Below, piece after piece: positions 15,924 through 25,328 of a stretch of DNA of 46,019 nucleotides. Numbering within the stretch: the first letter of the stretch is position 1; each line of letters begins with the position of its first letter. The stretch lies in NCBI GenBank assembly GCA_900540145.1, contig UQEW01000006.1:1-46019 (forward strand), written 5' to 3'. Position numbers and translations under genes: made by a program. The stretch is from an uncultured Eubacteriales bacterium (GTDB lineage: Bacteria; Bacillota; Clostridia; Peptostreptococcales; Anaerovoracaceae). The notes under the pieces are model-generated. The model saw only the letters and a list, made by a program, of their open reading frames with translations, did not search any database and was not told the origin of the DNA.

Positions 15924-18872
15924 TCATATCTCCTCAAAATATGTTGAATAATCCTTGTAAAACTTTCGCATTATCGAATCATAATATATGTCAGTATTTT
16001 TCATTTTCTCAATGAGTTGACTTGCTTCTAAAAAAACGCCATATTCCGACTTTAATATGCAACTAAACTCATCCACATCTATGGAGCCGACTCTTTTTAC
16101 ATAATCTTTCAGAAAGTCTTTGGCCATAAACGCTTGTTCATGTGCAGAAAAAACAATATTATTCCCCACCTTCTGCCAGGAAAACCGTTCATCCTCCTTC
16201 AGAAGGGAACTATAAAACCAGTCGCCGAATCCCAGGTTGTCCAATTCATCATTAAACCCTCTGTTTTTCAGGTGGATGACTGTAAAAAACTTTTCGTCAC
16301 ATATATAATCAAACACCCGGTCGCCATATTTGCTTAAGACATCTGCTCCATATCCCATTTTTTCTAAACGCCTTATGTTAATATACTGATATGGTTCAAA
16401 TTCTATAATGATTCTGTCATGCCTTAGCTCATTCAACACGCTATAATATGTAGGCAATACGCCATATTTCTTACTTTTCTCTTTTACATCAAAAACATCT
16501 TCTTGCGTCAGTATGTGCTTAAAGTATGCTTCTGCGCTTGTAAAATTCTTTATTGCATATTTACTCCCGACAATAAAGCCCATTTTTTTCAAATTATATG
16601 TGGAAATAAGACTATCATCAGCGTTATCTATTGCCTTTTTATAGATTCTTTTAATATGTGAAATATAGTAAAAATCTTCTGTTAATAACGACTGGAGCAT
16701 CTTTCTGTGCTCTTCTGGCATTTCCTCATAGTCAACAGAGTACATGCCATTGTAATAATATTCATCGATACAATCCAGCCAGTTGGCTTTTATCGTATCT
16801 ACGCCATACCCATATCGTTCACATAAAATTTCAGCAAATTCATCCTGAGCAACAGGAGCTAACTCAAATAAAACTTCTCGCACAGCTTTATCCCGGTTGA
16901 ATTCTCCAAATTTCAGAGTAGGCATCCTGCCAAACACGAGAGTGTCATTTCTCTGTTCCGCATGTATTTTTTTCAAAAGATTATGCAGCTCATACTCGTC
17001 TCTAATGTCGTAATTTCTCATTAAATCCGGAAAATCCAACAATAGTTTTTTTGTTGATATTTCGACATTATCATATTGCTCGAGATTGAGCGCCTCTATC
17101 AATTCTGTGAAATCTCTGTCTTCAATATCGTAATATCTCAGTCTTCTGTTTTGTTTCCACAAAACTTTTTTTGATAATGAAAGCCTATTATACCTTGTAT
17201 ATTCATTAATTCCAACTAAACCAAATTTATCAATACTCAGGCCGTGTTCTGCTATAAAACGAGTATATAAATCAAAAAAATCTTCTACTGTAACTTCATC
17301 TTTGCAATATTTTTCCAATACGAGATCTTCTACGGCCGCCCGCTGATCTGGTATATATTCCCCATCTATCAGGATGTAATTTCTATGGATATATTTGTCG
17401 ATTTGTCTGCGGATCCTTATGGGGATTTGTTCATCTTCCAGCGCCAAGTCTTGTGCTTTTCGGAGTTTATTTTCAACTTTATATCTATTATTAAGGTAAT
17501 ATATCGTTTCTTTTGTCAGATGCAGAAAATCCTTATAAAATCCATTTTCAAAAGTATAATGGCTAAAAATATATTGATACGCATCCTCCTTAAACATACG
17601 ATTTGCATAAGAAAACGCTTTACGCAGTCCCTTGCTCTCGATCTGTCGAATGCGCTCTCTTGTTACATCCTTAAGCTCACCTATTTCTTCAAGCGTCATT
17701 CCTGATGCTCTTAACAGGATGATTTGCTGTGTTTTTTCATCCAGCAGGTTTTTATGCTTGCTAGTCTGTGCCTGCTGTATGTATTCAAAAAATGACTGCT
17801 TGTAATATTCATATCCTTCATTTGTTTTTATAATATTTCCATTGTTCACGAACTTGTCCAGGTAATATAAAATATCATCTTCATTAGCATCCGGCAGGTT
17901 CTCTTTTATTCTGTCTTCAGTAAATGTTTCAAACTCATGCCCGTTAAATACCTCTAAAATCTGATAGCCAGACACACTGCGGTCTGTTTGCACATACTCT
18001 TCAGATTCTTTCTCCATTTTATTTAAGTATGCGTTGAGCTTCTCCTGTATCTCATTAACCGATCCAATACCAAGATTCCTAATGTCGTTCAAATCGTCAA
18101 ATTCCAACAGGATCAGATCCGATATTTTTCTATATCCACTTTTAACAAGACCGTTCCTTGCTCTTACACTTAAACCTAATTTTTCGATCATACCGTCTGA
18201 GATTATATGATTTGTTAGGGTATTGTATATTATCTGATTATGTACGCTATACTCTGGAGCTATATTGCTGTTAATTTTATGCTCCTGTATTGGAACAACA
18301 AGAGGCATGGTCTGTATCTCTGAGTCTTTTTCTATCAGGTTACTTTTCTTATGTTCATCAAGATATTTAGGCACAGTTTCAATCAATTCCCTGTAAGATT
18401 TGCAGCCTATATTACCATAACTTCGTATTTCTTTTTTGGTTAACGAGATGATTTGCGATAAGCAGGTTATATTTGCTTTCCACAGTGCGTTCGTTAGCCG
18501 AACACTAAACCCTAATTCATCAACCCAAACATCTTCGACGTATTCCCCACTGTTTTTATTTATAATCCTTCCATCGACTACTTCATATTCAGGAGCCACT
18601 AAATTTTCTTCTTCGTTGATTGCATGACTCCCCTCCATGTCACCTGTTAATTTAAAATTGTTGACTTTGTCTATTATCTCTCTGACGCTTTTTTCACCTA
18701 AATTACGAATTATTATCAAATCGTCATATGAAAATGAACTTAATTCCGAAACAGTAGTGATATTTAATCTTTTTAACGCATTATAAGACCTTTGGCTCAA
18801 ATTAAGCGCCTCTATCTGAGTTTCTTTCATTTTTTCTTTGACTGTAGCATCATTGCCTTCATTTAATGACAT
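15924..18872 (-). CDS. Large protein with three RNA polymerase alpha-CTD-like modules and sigma-70 region 4
   Basis: About 982 residues. Three helix-hairpin-helix modules like the C-terminal domain of RNA polymerase alpha lie at about 21-76, 113-174 and 225-286; the first has IIIRNLGEKSVREI, the third IRNLGIGSVNEI. Modules two and three sit in a longer repeat (APEY...LG.SVR..N.L.K). A sigma-70 region 4 helix-turn-helix follows at about 376-428 (GMTLEEIGELKDVTRERIRQ). The remaining 550 residues are charged, helical and unrecognised. Such a set would bind promoter-like DNA or RNA polymerase. The frame also opens at TTG 18881; the ATG at 18872 is preferred, though both have weak ribosome sites. 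The start nearly abuts the zinc-ribbon gene and the stop abuts the ParB-like gene. Confidence 0.8.
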   Translation of the reverse strand: MSLNEGNDATVKEKMKETQIEALNLSQRSYNALKRLNITTVSELSSFSYDDLIIIRNLGEKSVREIIDKVNNFKLTGDMEGSHAINEEENLVAPEYEVVDGRIINKNSGEYVEDVWVDELGFSVRLTNALWKANITCLSQIISLTKKEIRSYGNIGCKSYRELIETVPKYLDEHKKSNLIEKDSEIQTMPLVVPIQEHKINSNIAPEYSVHNQIIYNTLTNHIISDGMIEKLGLSVRARNGLVKSGYRKISDLILLEFDDLNDIRNLGIGSVNEIQEKLNAYLNKMEKESEEYVQTDRSVSGYQILEVFNGHEFETFTEDRIKENLPDANEDDILYYLDKFVNNGNIIKTNEGYEYYKQSFFEYIQQAQTSKHKNLLDEKTQQIILLRASGMTLEEIGELKDVTRERIRQIESKGLRKAFSYANRMFKEDAYQYIFSHYTFENGFYKDFLHLTKETIYYLNNRYKVENKLRKAQDLALEDEQIPIRIRRQIDKYIHRNYILIDGEYIPDQRAAVEDLVLEKYCKDEVTVEDFFDLYTRFIAEHGLSIDKFGLVGINEYTRYNRLSLSKKVLWKQNRRLRYYDIEDRDFTELIEALNLEQYDNVEISTKKLLLDFPDLMRNYDIRDEYELHNLLKKIHAEQRNDTLVFGRMPTLKFGEFNRDKAVREVLFELAPVAQDEFAEILCERYGYGVDTIKANWLDCIDEYYYNGMYSVDYEEMPEEHRKMLQSLLTEDFYYISHIKRIYKKAIDNADDSLISTYNLKKMGFIVGSKYAIKNFTSAEAYFKHILTQEDVFDVKEKSKKYGVLPTYYSVLNELRHDRIIIEFEPYQYINIRRLEKMGYGADVLSKYGDRVFDYICDEKFFTVIHLKNRGFNDELDNLGFGDWFYSSLLKEDERFSWQKVGNNIVFSAHEQAFMAKDFLKDYVKRVGSIDVDEFSCILKSEYGVFLEASQLIEKMKNTDIYYDSIMRKFYKDYSTYFEEI

Positions 18873-18877
18873 TGGTT

Positions 18878-19975
18878 TCAACGATTCTCTTTTTCTTTTT
18901 CTTCCAGCCAGCTTTTCATATCCACTAAGGCGGTGAGGTAATCCTCTGATACAGGAAAATCCTCGGCCTGGCAGTAATGAGATATATTTATAATTTCACT
19001 ATCCTTAATGGCAAAATAGTCCTCATCGCACTTTATGGCTATAGCATTATCAATAAAATCACACAAGGTGCTGAGGCCTTTCCAGAAAGCCTCCACATGA
19101 GGTTCAAAATCCTCGTCGAGAAAACCATCGTAGGCTATGGCGTTGCGCTCGCCCATGTATTTCATAATCTTGGTGTACTCTTTTCGCGCCTTCTCAATCA
19201 TATTGCGCCTTTCATCCTCACCCTCAGCGATTTCACAGTCATCATCCTGGATGTAATTGCTGTCAGAACTGTATGCATATATCCTGCGCCAGTAATATGG
19301 CAGCGTACCATAACTGGAGTCTGAGGCAAAGGCCGCAAACATGTTGTTATCCTCAACGCAGCGCTGGTATTTTTCAAAGGCTATTAGCACCTGCTCATAC
19401 AATAGTTTTAACTGCTCTCCGGTGAATAGTCTCGTTATCGTGAATCTTTTCTCATCGAAAAATCCGCTTTCGCTCGGCGCACTGCCTTTTCCTATCAGAT
19501 CGTGCAGGCGACAGGAAATATCATAAATTTCACTTGCGGCCTTTTCCAGTTTCATGGTCACTTCGTCCGTAATATCTTCACTCGCTTTATTTATAATCTG
19601 TTCAAAGGACATGACATATTTGCAGATCTTATCCAGGAGATCTTTTCTGTTTTCGCACTTTTCGAACTGCATGTACCTAATGCTATAATGAGAGAAATTT
19701 GTTGCAGGGATATTCCTTTCGATATGATGTTTTGCATATCTGTTAAATATCCTTACGCATTGCAAAACTTCTGCATTTATTACATTTCGCAGCTTTGCTG
19801 TTCTTCCCCAAATTGAATCTATAACTTCGACCAGCTTTGGTTCTTCTGCGATGACTTGGTTGCCGGACACCACAAACCCTACGTCTGATGCAACCCTGCT
19901 TCCGCAATATGGGCAGAAGAAGATTTTATCGACAAAGTCGAAGCTTTTATGGCAATTTTCGCAGTTGTAGAGCAT
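18878..19975 (-). CDS. Zinc-ribbon protein of unknown function in the BrxL operon
   Basis: About 365 residues. The N-terminus is a zinc ribbon with two CxxC pairs (about C5/C8 and C21/C24: CENC and CPYC). The rest is mainly helical and acidic with no motif I recognise. The frame is open to a GTG at 19993, but the ATG at 19975 is preceded by GGGAGG at 8 nt, so it is the likely start. The stop (18878-18880) lies 5 nt from the ATG of the alpha-CTD/sigma-4 gene. Zinc ribbons often mediate nucleic-acid or protein contacts, so this could be an adaptor between BrxL and its downstream neighbours; that is a guess from gene order. Confidence 0.72.
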   Translation of the reverse strand: MLYNCENCHKSFDFVDKIFFCPYCGSRVASDVGFVVSGNQVIAEEPKLVEVIDSIWGRTAKLRNVINAEVLQCVRIFNRYAKHHIERNIPATNFSHYSIRYMQFEKCENRKDLLDKICKYVMSFEQIINKASEDITDEVTMKLEKAASEIYDISCRLHDLIGKGSAPSESGFFDEKRFTITRLFTGEQLKLLYEQVLIAFEKYQRCVEDNNMFAAFASDSSYGTLPYYWRRIYAYSSDSNYIQDDDCEIAEGEDERRNMIEKARKEYTKIMKYMGERNAIAYDGFLDEDFEPHVEAFWKGLSTLCDFIDNAIAIKCDEDYFAIKDSEIINISHYCQAEDFPVSEDYLTALVDMKSWLEEKEKENR

Positions 19976-19992
19976 GGTGACTTCCTCCCGCA

Positions 19993-22371
19993 CTAAAAAA
20001 TATCCAGCGCCTTCTTGGCTGCGTCGATCGGGTCTGTGTACAGTACCGGCTGGACTTCGCTAAGCAGTTCTTGCGATACATTCTGCAAGTCAGCTATACA
20101 GTTCATTGGAATTAATACCCGCTTGGCGCCAGCGTTCTTGCACACCCGGAATATATCCTCAAGGTTGGTGAGTTCCATCAACGTGCCGGACAGTTTGATT
20201 TCTCCAGCGATAGCGAGAGATTCCATTACGGACCTTTCAGCAAGAGCTGAACATAATCCTACAAACTCTCCGAGGGAAATTTCATTGCTCAGACCTTTAC
20301 CCTGGGTGTCCGCATAATATAGAAGATAATCCTTATCCTTAACTCTGATCCCAGGTATGACTTTGCGAGCGTTGTTCTCAAAATATGTAAATGCAGCGTT
20401 AACGGCTTCCTTAACTGGCCTGTTGTTACCTATGCCTTGGGTTTCTAAGCTGCCTGAACCTCTTACCGCTTTGTTTTCCAGGCGGTATACGCCTATTTCT
20501 CCATTGCCACCTTTTCCAACTGCAAACACATGACCAAAAGGCAACTTGACATCAGGTATCAGCGTATTTGGTGTTTGTTCAGGTACAGCGATAATCTCTT
20601 CTGTTCCCTCTTCTTTGTCGATGAAGCCTAGGTTTACATCTATAAACTCAACACCTGCCATGGTCTTAAGCTGCTCCTTAACTCGGCGACGGCCCTCTAT
20701 AGCATATTCAAGTAGCATTTGTATCTGCTCTTTTGTAATATTGCCATCAGGAAAAAGCAACTTGGCAAGGCCTGACATTGTCTTCCTGACAGCTATTTCA
20801 TCCCTCTTGTTAAAATCCTTGTTAAGGATAAAGTATTCATCAAAAATGTGAGAAAAGTCTTTCTTTCTCATTTCCTTGCAAAATTCTGAGAGACAGTCAG
20901 TTATGAGACCGTACTTTCCGGTCAGAAGTTCCGATCTCATTTTGGGAATTTCCCAGCCAGGTAGATAATAGTGCATCCTGTCGAAGAAAGCGCTGTCGTT
21001 GTTAAATTCCTCTGGAAATGGGCTGAACAGGTGGGTCACCTTGAGCAACGTCGCCACGCTGTCGTTTATATTTCCTATATATACTATTGAGGCGTCAGCA
21101 TTTATCTGGTCTCTGCCTCTTGCGAAAGATCCTGAAGCCATATAGTCCTTGAGTATCTGGATGGCATCCATGTCTTTGAACTTCATGCCCGCCACTTCGT
21201 CAAATGCCACGCAGTCCCAATGTCCCACAAGGCCCACATGACGGGTCCGCATATCAAAGAACAAGTTGGCTATGGAAGTCTTGCCACCGCTCATCAGGAT
21301 AGAATAAGGTGAGATTTCCTTATATATGTGAGATTTTCCCGTGCCCCTAGGGCCAAGCTCGCAGAAATTGTAATTGCGCTCAATCAGTGGCACCATCCTC
21401 TCGATAAAATGCAGTTTCTCTTTTTCCTGGAGCGCTTCCGGCTCGTAGCCTGCCGACCTGAGAAGCAGGTCCCGCCATTCTTCATAGGTAAACTCTGAGC
21501 GTTTATCCAGAATTTCTTGCAGATTTAAATTAGGCATCTGGATAGGTTTAAGACTTTTTATCTTGAACGGCGAGTCCTCAGGGTTTTTCTTTTTTCGCGA
21601 AGACTTTTTTTCTTCAAAGTCATAATCGTTGTCACCGTACTGATAAGCAATCTGGGTCAAACACCATATGCCGCCGGTTAGGATCTTGCTGTAATCCCTG
21701 GCGTATTCGGCAGGAAGTACAAAGGGCTCGATCTCAAGATTAGTAAAATGTGCCACATATATGTCGTTATATTCGTCCAACCTTGCAGATACTTTGTCTA
21801 TAACGGTATATTGCCCTCTTTCTCTTATCTTTGATTTAATCTTTTCACTTTCGTCTGGTCTGACATAGTTTTCGGACAATATCTTGCTTATCTTTTCCAG
21901 GCCGATCTGTAGGGCGTCCTCGTCATCAGTGGAACAATACATACCTAGCAGGTATTCCAAAACAAAAGTGGGAACATTGGCTCCACGCTTCATGTATGCG
22001 GTCAGATCCTTGCGGACTATTTTCCCTGGAAAGGTTTCAACTATTTTCTTGTCCAATTGGTCCATGCTTTTTCCTCCAAAGTAATTGCTTATTTTTGACG
22101 CATAAAGATTTATGTTGCTTTGTGGCGTGCTCGCATCTGATATATCTTCCCTGTAACTTGGGCTGCGCCGTATAGTATAGTTCCTTTTCTTTGCTTTTTT
22201 ATCATCGGTTATTGCGCCAACTATGGCTCTGGCAGCAATATCAGCCAGTGTATTTACAGCAGGGCTGTGTTTTGTATTGGTGTTATTCTGACGTGTATTA
22301 TGTATAGTCTTGGTTCTATATAAGCGATATCCTTTACCCTTAGGAGTAAAGCTATATACATATTGCCGCAT
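19993..22371 (-). CDS. brxL: BrxL (BREX Lon-like AAA+ protein) with N-terminal extension
   Basis: 792 residues. From about residue 105 it follows BrxL closely: LDKKIVETFPGKIVRKDLT, ILSENYVRPDE, SLKPIQMPN, Walker A ELGPRGTGKS (about 338-347), Walker B DCVAFDEVAG (about 386-395), IVYIGNIN and FFDRMHYYLPGWEIPK. A C-terminal Lon-like domain includes ISLGEFVGLCSAL and GAKRVLIPMN. BrxL forms MCM-like ring AAA+ assemblies on DNA in BREX phage defence. A Lon-type catalytic lysine is not evident where GGLKEK would be (here LTNLED), so proteolysis is doubtful. Residues 1-105 are extra and basic. It starts at an ATG with GAGGAGG, 23 nt after the LRR gene. No other BREX core gene is in the window. Confidence 0.93.
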   Translation of the reverse strand: MRQYVYSFTPKGKGYRLYRTKTIHNTRQNNTNTKHSPAVNTLADIAARAIVGAITDDKKAKKRNYTIRRSPSYREDISDASTPQSNINLYASKISNYFGGKSMDQLDKKIVETFPGKIVRKDLTAYMKRGANVPTFVLEYLLGMYCSTDDEDALQIGLEKISKILSENYVRPDESEKIKSKIRERGQYTVIDKVSARLDEYNDIYVAHFTNLEIEPFVLPAEYARDYSKILTGGIWCLTQIAYQYGDNDYDFEEKKSSRKKKNPEDSPFKIKSLKPIQMPNLNLQEILDKRSEFTYEEWRDLLLRSAGYEPEALQEKEKLHFIERMVPLIERNYNFCELGPRGTGKSHIYKEISPYSILMSGGKTSIANLFFDMRTRHVGLVGHWDCVAFDEVAGMKFKDMDAIQILKDYMASGSFARGRDQINADASIVYIGNINDSVATLLKVTHLFSPFPEEFNNDSAFFDRMHYYLPGWEIPKMRSELLTGKYGLITDCLSEFCKEMRKKDFSHIFDEYFILNKDFNKRDEIAVRKTMSGLAKLLFPDGNITKEQIQMLLEYAIEGRRRVKEQLKTMAGVEFIDVNLGFIDKEEGTEEIIAVPEQTPNTLIPDVKLPFGHVFAVGKGGNGEIGVYRLENKAVRGSGSLETQGIGNNRPVKEAVNAAFTYFENNARKVIPGIRVKDKDYLLYYADTQGKGLSNEISLGEFVGLCSALAERSVMESLAIAGEIKLSGTLMELTNLEDIFRVCKNAGAKRVLIPMNCIADLQNVSQELLSEVQPVLYTDPIDAAKKALDIF

Positions 22372-22394
22372 TGACTTTCCTCCTCAAAATCAAA

Positions 22395-25241
22395 CTAAAA
22401 GTCAAATTCTGCTGCGAATTCGATGTTAATCTTATATGGGACTCTACTCAGTATCTGAGAGCCTCCGCCCTTATATCTAAGCATGATGAAGTAATCAACT
22501 TCCTTATCGAAATCTCCATGAGCAAAAAGGTTAAGCGTCACCTTGTATGTCATGTCGCCTCCGGTCTTATCAGCTTTAATTCCTTTAATATTGCTTATAA
22601 TCTGGCCATTCTTGTCAGCCATAAACACTTCGTATTCTGCCGGTCCTCGATTGTCGCTGACCGGCTCTGTCTGAGTAAATTGGATGTTGAATATGTTGTT
22701 CGTTATCACTCTACTATCGCCGATAAGGGTCAGGCCTACTTTATCTTTGGCTATTATCGCATCGGAATATATAATCGGTTCCGGCTCTTTTGCCTTCTTC
22801 TCGGCTTCTTGTTTTTCTATAAGCTTCTGGCGGCGCAATTCCATGATCAGGTTGTATTCTGCCTCAGTAAGACCGGAAAATCCTGATGGGTCGTCAGATG
22901 ATAGATTTGCTTTTCTTGTTCTTATTTTGTAATCCGACTCATGATTTGGATTGCCTGCCGAAGCCGATTTGCTAACATACTCGCATTTGATCTTATGCTC
23001 TATCCGGAATTTAGAAGCTATACTTCCCCTGCTGCATCTGATAGTTATTTTCTTATCATCGAAGAAAGCCGTATCTGCTATCTTAGCCACAGAATCGGGA
23101 ATATCCGCAAACAGGAGATTTCTGCAGTTTGCGAAGGCAAATGTTTCTATTTCCGTAACTGAATTTGGAATTTTTACTTCTTTTATATATGTATTTTTGT
23201 AGAAAGCTCCCTTGCCGATAGTCTTAACGCCTGGTGGTATGACAGCAATTTCGTCTTTTCCTACATAAATTTCCAGATAATCGCCATCTATCACATATCC
23301 GTTTTCAGCATGATCCTTAAGCCAAGGTGTGCCATTGAAACAGCTTTTTCTGTGCCAGTCCACCTTAGCGCTGACCTTTATATCCTTAAGTTTTCGACAG
23401 CCTGCAAAGGCGGATTCCCCTATATACGTAACCTGGTTCCCCAAGTCAAATCCCTCAAATGATGTGCAGTTATAGAAAGCTTTGTCACCTATTTTTTCTA
23501 ACTTATTAAAGTCTGTGCCGTCCGTGCCTGATGCATAAAGTTTGCGCAACTTTCGGCATTCAGCAAAGGCCCCGCTGTCTATCTTAACGATATCGGAAGC
23601 TACTGTAACCTCGGTCAAATTACTGAATCCTCTAAATAAACCTTTGGGGATTTCTTTTATACCGCTGCTTAAAGTTATCTGTTCCAAATACCTACACCCT
23701 TTGAACACATCTTTTCCTATGATCTTAACGGTATCCGCCATGACTACCTTTTTTAGATTATTGCAGTTACAAAATGCCTCGTCATCGATAATCGTTACGC
23801 CATCCGGTATTATAATCTCCTCAAGAGATGTGCAATAGGCTAACATTCTTTTTGTAATTGTCTTCAGCCCTCTGGGTAACTTTATCTCTTTAAGATTGCT
23901 ACAAAAGCTAAATGCCTCGCTTCCTATTTTTCGCACTGTATTCGGAATTTCAAGTTTCGTAAGGCTGCTACATCCATTAAATGCAAGGCTTTGTATTTCT
24001 AATATTCCGTCTGGTAATTCAATGGACTCTATCTTAGACAGATGAAATGCCGGCCCTACGACGGTGACAAGGTCTTCAGGTATCTTGATGACATGTTCTC
24101 GGCCAGTATAATCTAATAAAATATTATTTTCTATTTTGCTCTTAGCCTCAAAATCTAACACTTCTGATAATTCATGTACTTTTTTCAAATCATCTGTACT
24201 CAAAGAAAAATCAATATCTGCGTCTCCATTAAGGCCCTTTTCGATCGATTCACCGAAATACTTGGATAAGATTCCGCAGTAGCAATTTATCGTTTTCTCT
24301 TTAAGCGTCTTTTCTCGTTTATCGCGACAATATCTAATATATCTCTCTTCAATACCGGTTGAGGATGAGAATGAGGCTATAAGTCTTTTTACATCGACTT
24401 GTGAATTAACTATCTTAACATCATCGTATTTTATCACTTTCAGTTCAATTGGTTTGTCATGATCACGATATAGTGTTCGTTCAAAGAAAATCGCATAGCA
24501 TGGCGTAAGACATATAGCCCGACATTCTCCGTTAAAAATATGTGTGTATTCCTGTTTGAAAAAATCAGATAGATATGTTCTGAAGCCATCACTAGGAGCC
24601 ATTGCATTAGTAAAATCGTTATAAAGTCTCCGTTTTTCCATATCCCTATAAAAGCAATCGTTTAATTCTGATTTAAAAATATATGCATTAGACTCAGAAT
24701 ATGTCTTGCATGCAAACAAAGATGTGTTTTGAGCACTGAGCTCCATCTCAACTTTATTGGCTTCATCCTGTCTATCGAGCGCAATCAGAGCAGTTCGCTT
24801 TTGTTTTAAATATTTAATAAGTGTTTCAATTTCTGTTATTTTATTTTGATGTTTACAGTATTCCCGAAATTGCAGATTAATTTTTTCTTCTTCTTTACAT
24901 GAGAAGTCAGTATTTGTGGAAATCTCAATCAAAACTGGAGCAGGCGGAGCGGACTCAGCAATTGAGATGTTTCGTTGTCTTTCTTTTTCTATGCGTTCTT
25001 TCTTTTCATTCTCAATTCTCGCTTGCATATTTTTTTGATTTTTCCTCTCGTCATCGATATTTGCATATATTCCAGCACAAACAACACCTATAGCAAGAAG
25101 TATAAATAAAAAAAACACAGGGGCATTTATTATTACTATTATTAAGATTAAAAGAATTATCCACATTGCAATTAAAACAATTATCCACATTGTATTTTCG
25201 AGCCTCCATGAGCACATATCTACCCATATATTACTATTCAT
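22395..25241 (-). CDS. Membrane-anchored BspA-type leucine-rich-repeat protein, first gene of the BrxL operon
   Basis: 948 residues. Two adjoining hydrophobic segments (about 18-60) are followed by a charged coiled coil (about 62-95), an unrecognised middle, then about a dozen LRR_5/BspA repeats (about 385-760; pattern I.SLAF.GCSSLTKLEIPNTV). A short helix rich in Glu and Lys leads to a C-terminal domain (about 821-948) shared with the ParB-like protein. The hairpin-like double membrane segment would leave the repeats in the cytoplasm, unlike surface-displayed BspA proteins; topology is inferred. The ATG at 25241 has no ribosome site; the ATG at 25190 has GGAGG 12 nt upstream and may be the true start, giving MWIIVLIAMW as N-terminus. 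Confidence 0.8.
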   Translation of the reverse strand: MNSNIWVDMCSWRLENTMWIIVLIAMWIILLILIIVIINAPVFFLFILLAIGVVCAGIYANIDDERKNQKNMQARIENEKKERIEKERQRNISIAESAPPAPVLIEISTNTDFSCKEEEKINLQFREYCKHQNKITEIETLIKYLKQKRTALIALDRQDEANKVEMELSAQNTSLFACKTYSESNAYIFKSELNDCFYRDMEKRRLYNDFTNAMAPSDGFRTYLSDFFKQEYTHIFNGECRAICLTPCYAIFFERTLYRDHDKPIELKVIKYDDVKIVNSQVDVKRLIASFSSSTGIEERYIRYCRDKREKTLKEKTINCYCGILSKYFGESIEKGLNGDADIDFSLSTDDLKKVHELSEVLDFEAKSKIENNILLDYTGREHVIKIPEDLVTVVGPAFHLSKIESIELPDGILEIQSLAFNGCSSLTKLEIPNTVRKIGSEAFSFCSNLKEIKLPRGLKTITKRMLAYCTSLEEIIIPDGVTIIDDEAFCNCNNLKKVVMADTVKIIGKDVFKGCRYLEQITLSSGIKEIPKGLFRGFSNLTEVTVASDIVKIDSGAFAECRKLRKLYASGTDGTDFNKLEKIGDKAFYNCTSFEGFDLGNQVTYIGESAFAGCRKLKDIKVSAKVDWHRKSCFNGTPWLKDHAENGYVIDGDYLEIYVGKDEIAVIPPGVKTIGKGAFYKNTYIKEVKIPNSVTEIETFAFANCRNLLFADIPDSVAKIADTAFFDDKKITIRCSRGSIASKFRIEHKIKCEYVSKSASAGNPNHESDYKIRTRKANLSSDDPSGFSGLTEAEYNLIMELRRQKLIEKQEAEKKAKEPEPIIYSDAIIAKDKVGLTLIGDSRVITNNIFNIQFTQTEPVSDNRGPAEYEVFMADKNGQIISNIKGIKADKTGGDMTYKVTLNLFAHGDFDKEVDYFIMLRYKGGGSQILSRVPYKINIEFAAEFDF

Positions 25242-25264
25242 ATGATTTTTTTACAACAGAAATT

Positions 25265-25270
25265 ATTATA
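25265..25270 (-). promoter_or_regulatory. -10 element of the BrxL operon
   Basis: A perfect TATAAT on the minus strand lies 24 bp before the LRR ATG at 25241, with only a poor -35 (AAAAGC at 17 bp), which suggests activator dependence or weak basal expression. The predicted start near 25258 leaves too little room for a ribosome site ahead of 25241 and so favours the internal start at 25190. Confidence 0.5.
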
Positions 25271-25328
25271 AAAGAGGCTTTATATGAGCTTTTAAACACG
25301 AAAAATGCGCAAAACGGGAGGTATATTT

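Noticed and set aside
11493..25241. Calling the locus a canonical BREX system
   Set aside because: Only BrxL is present. No methyltransferase (PglX), PglZ, BrxC, BrxA or BrxB protein is encoded anywhere in the window.
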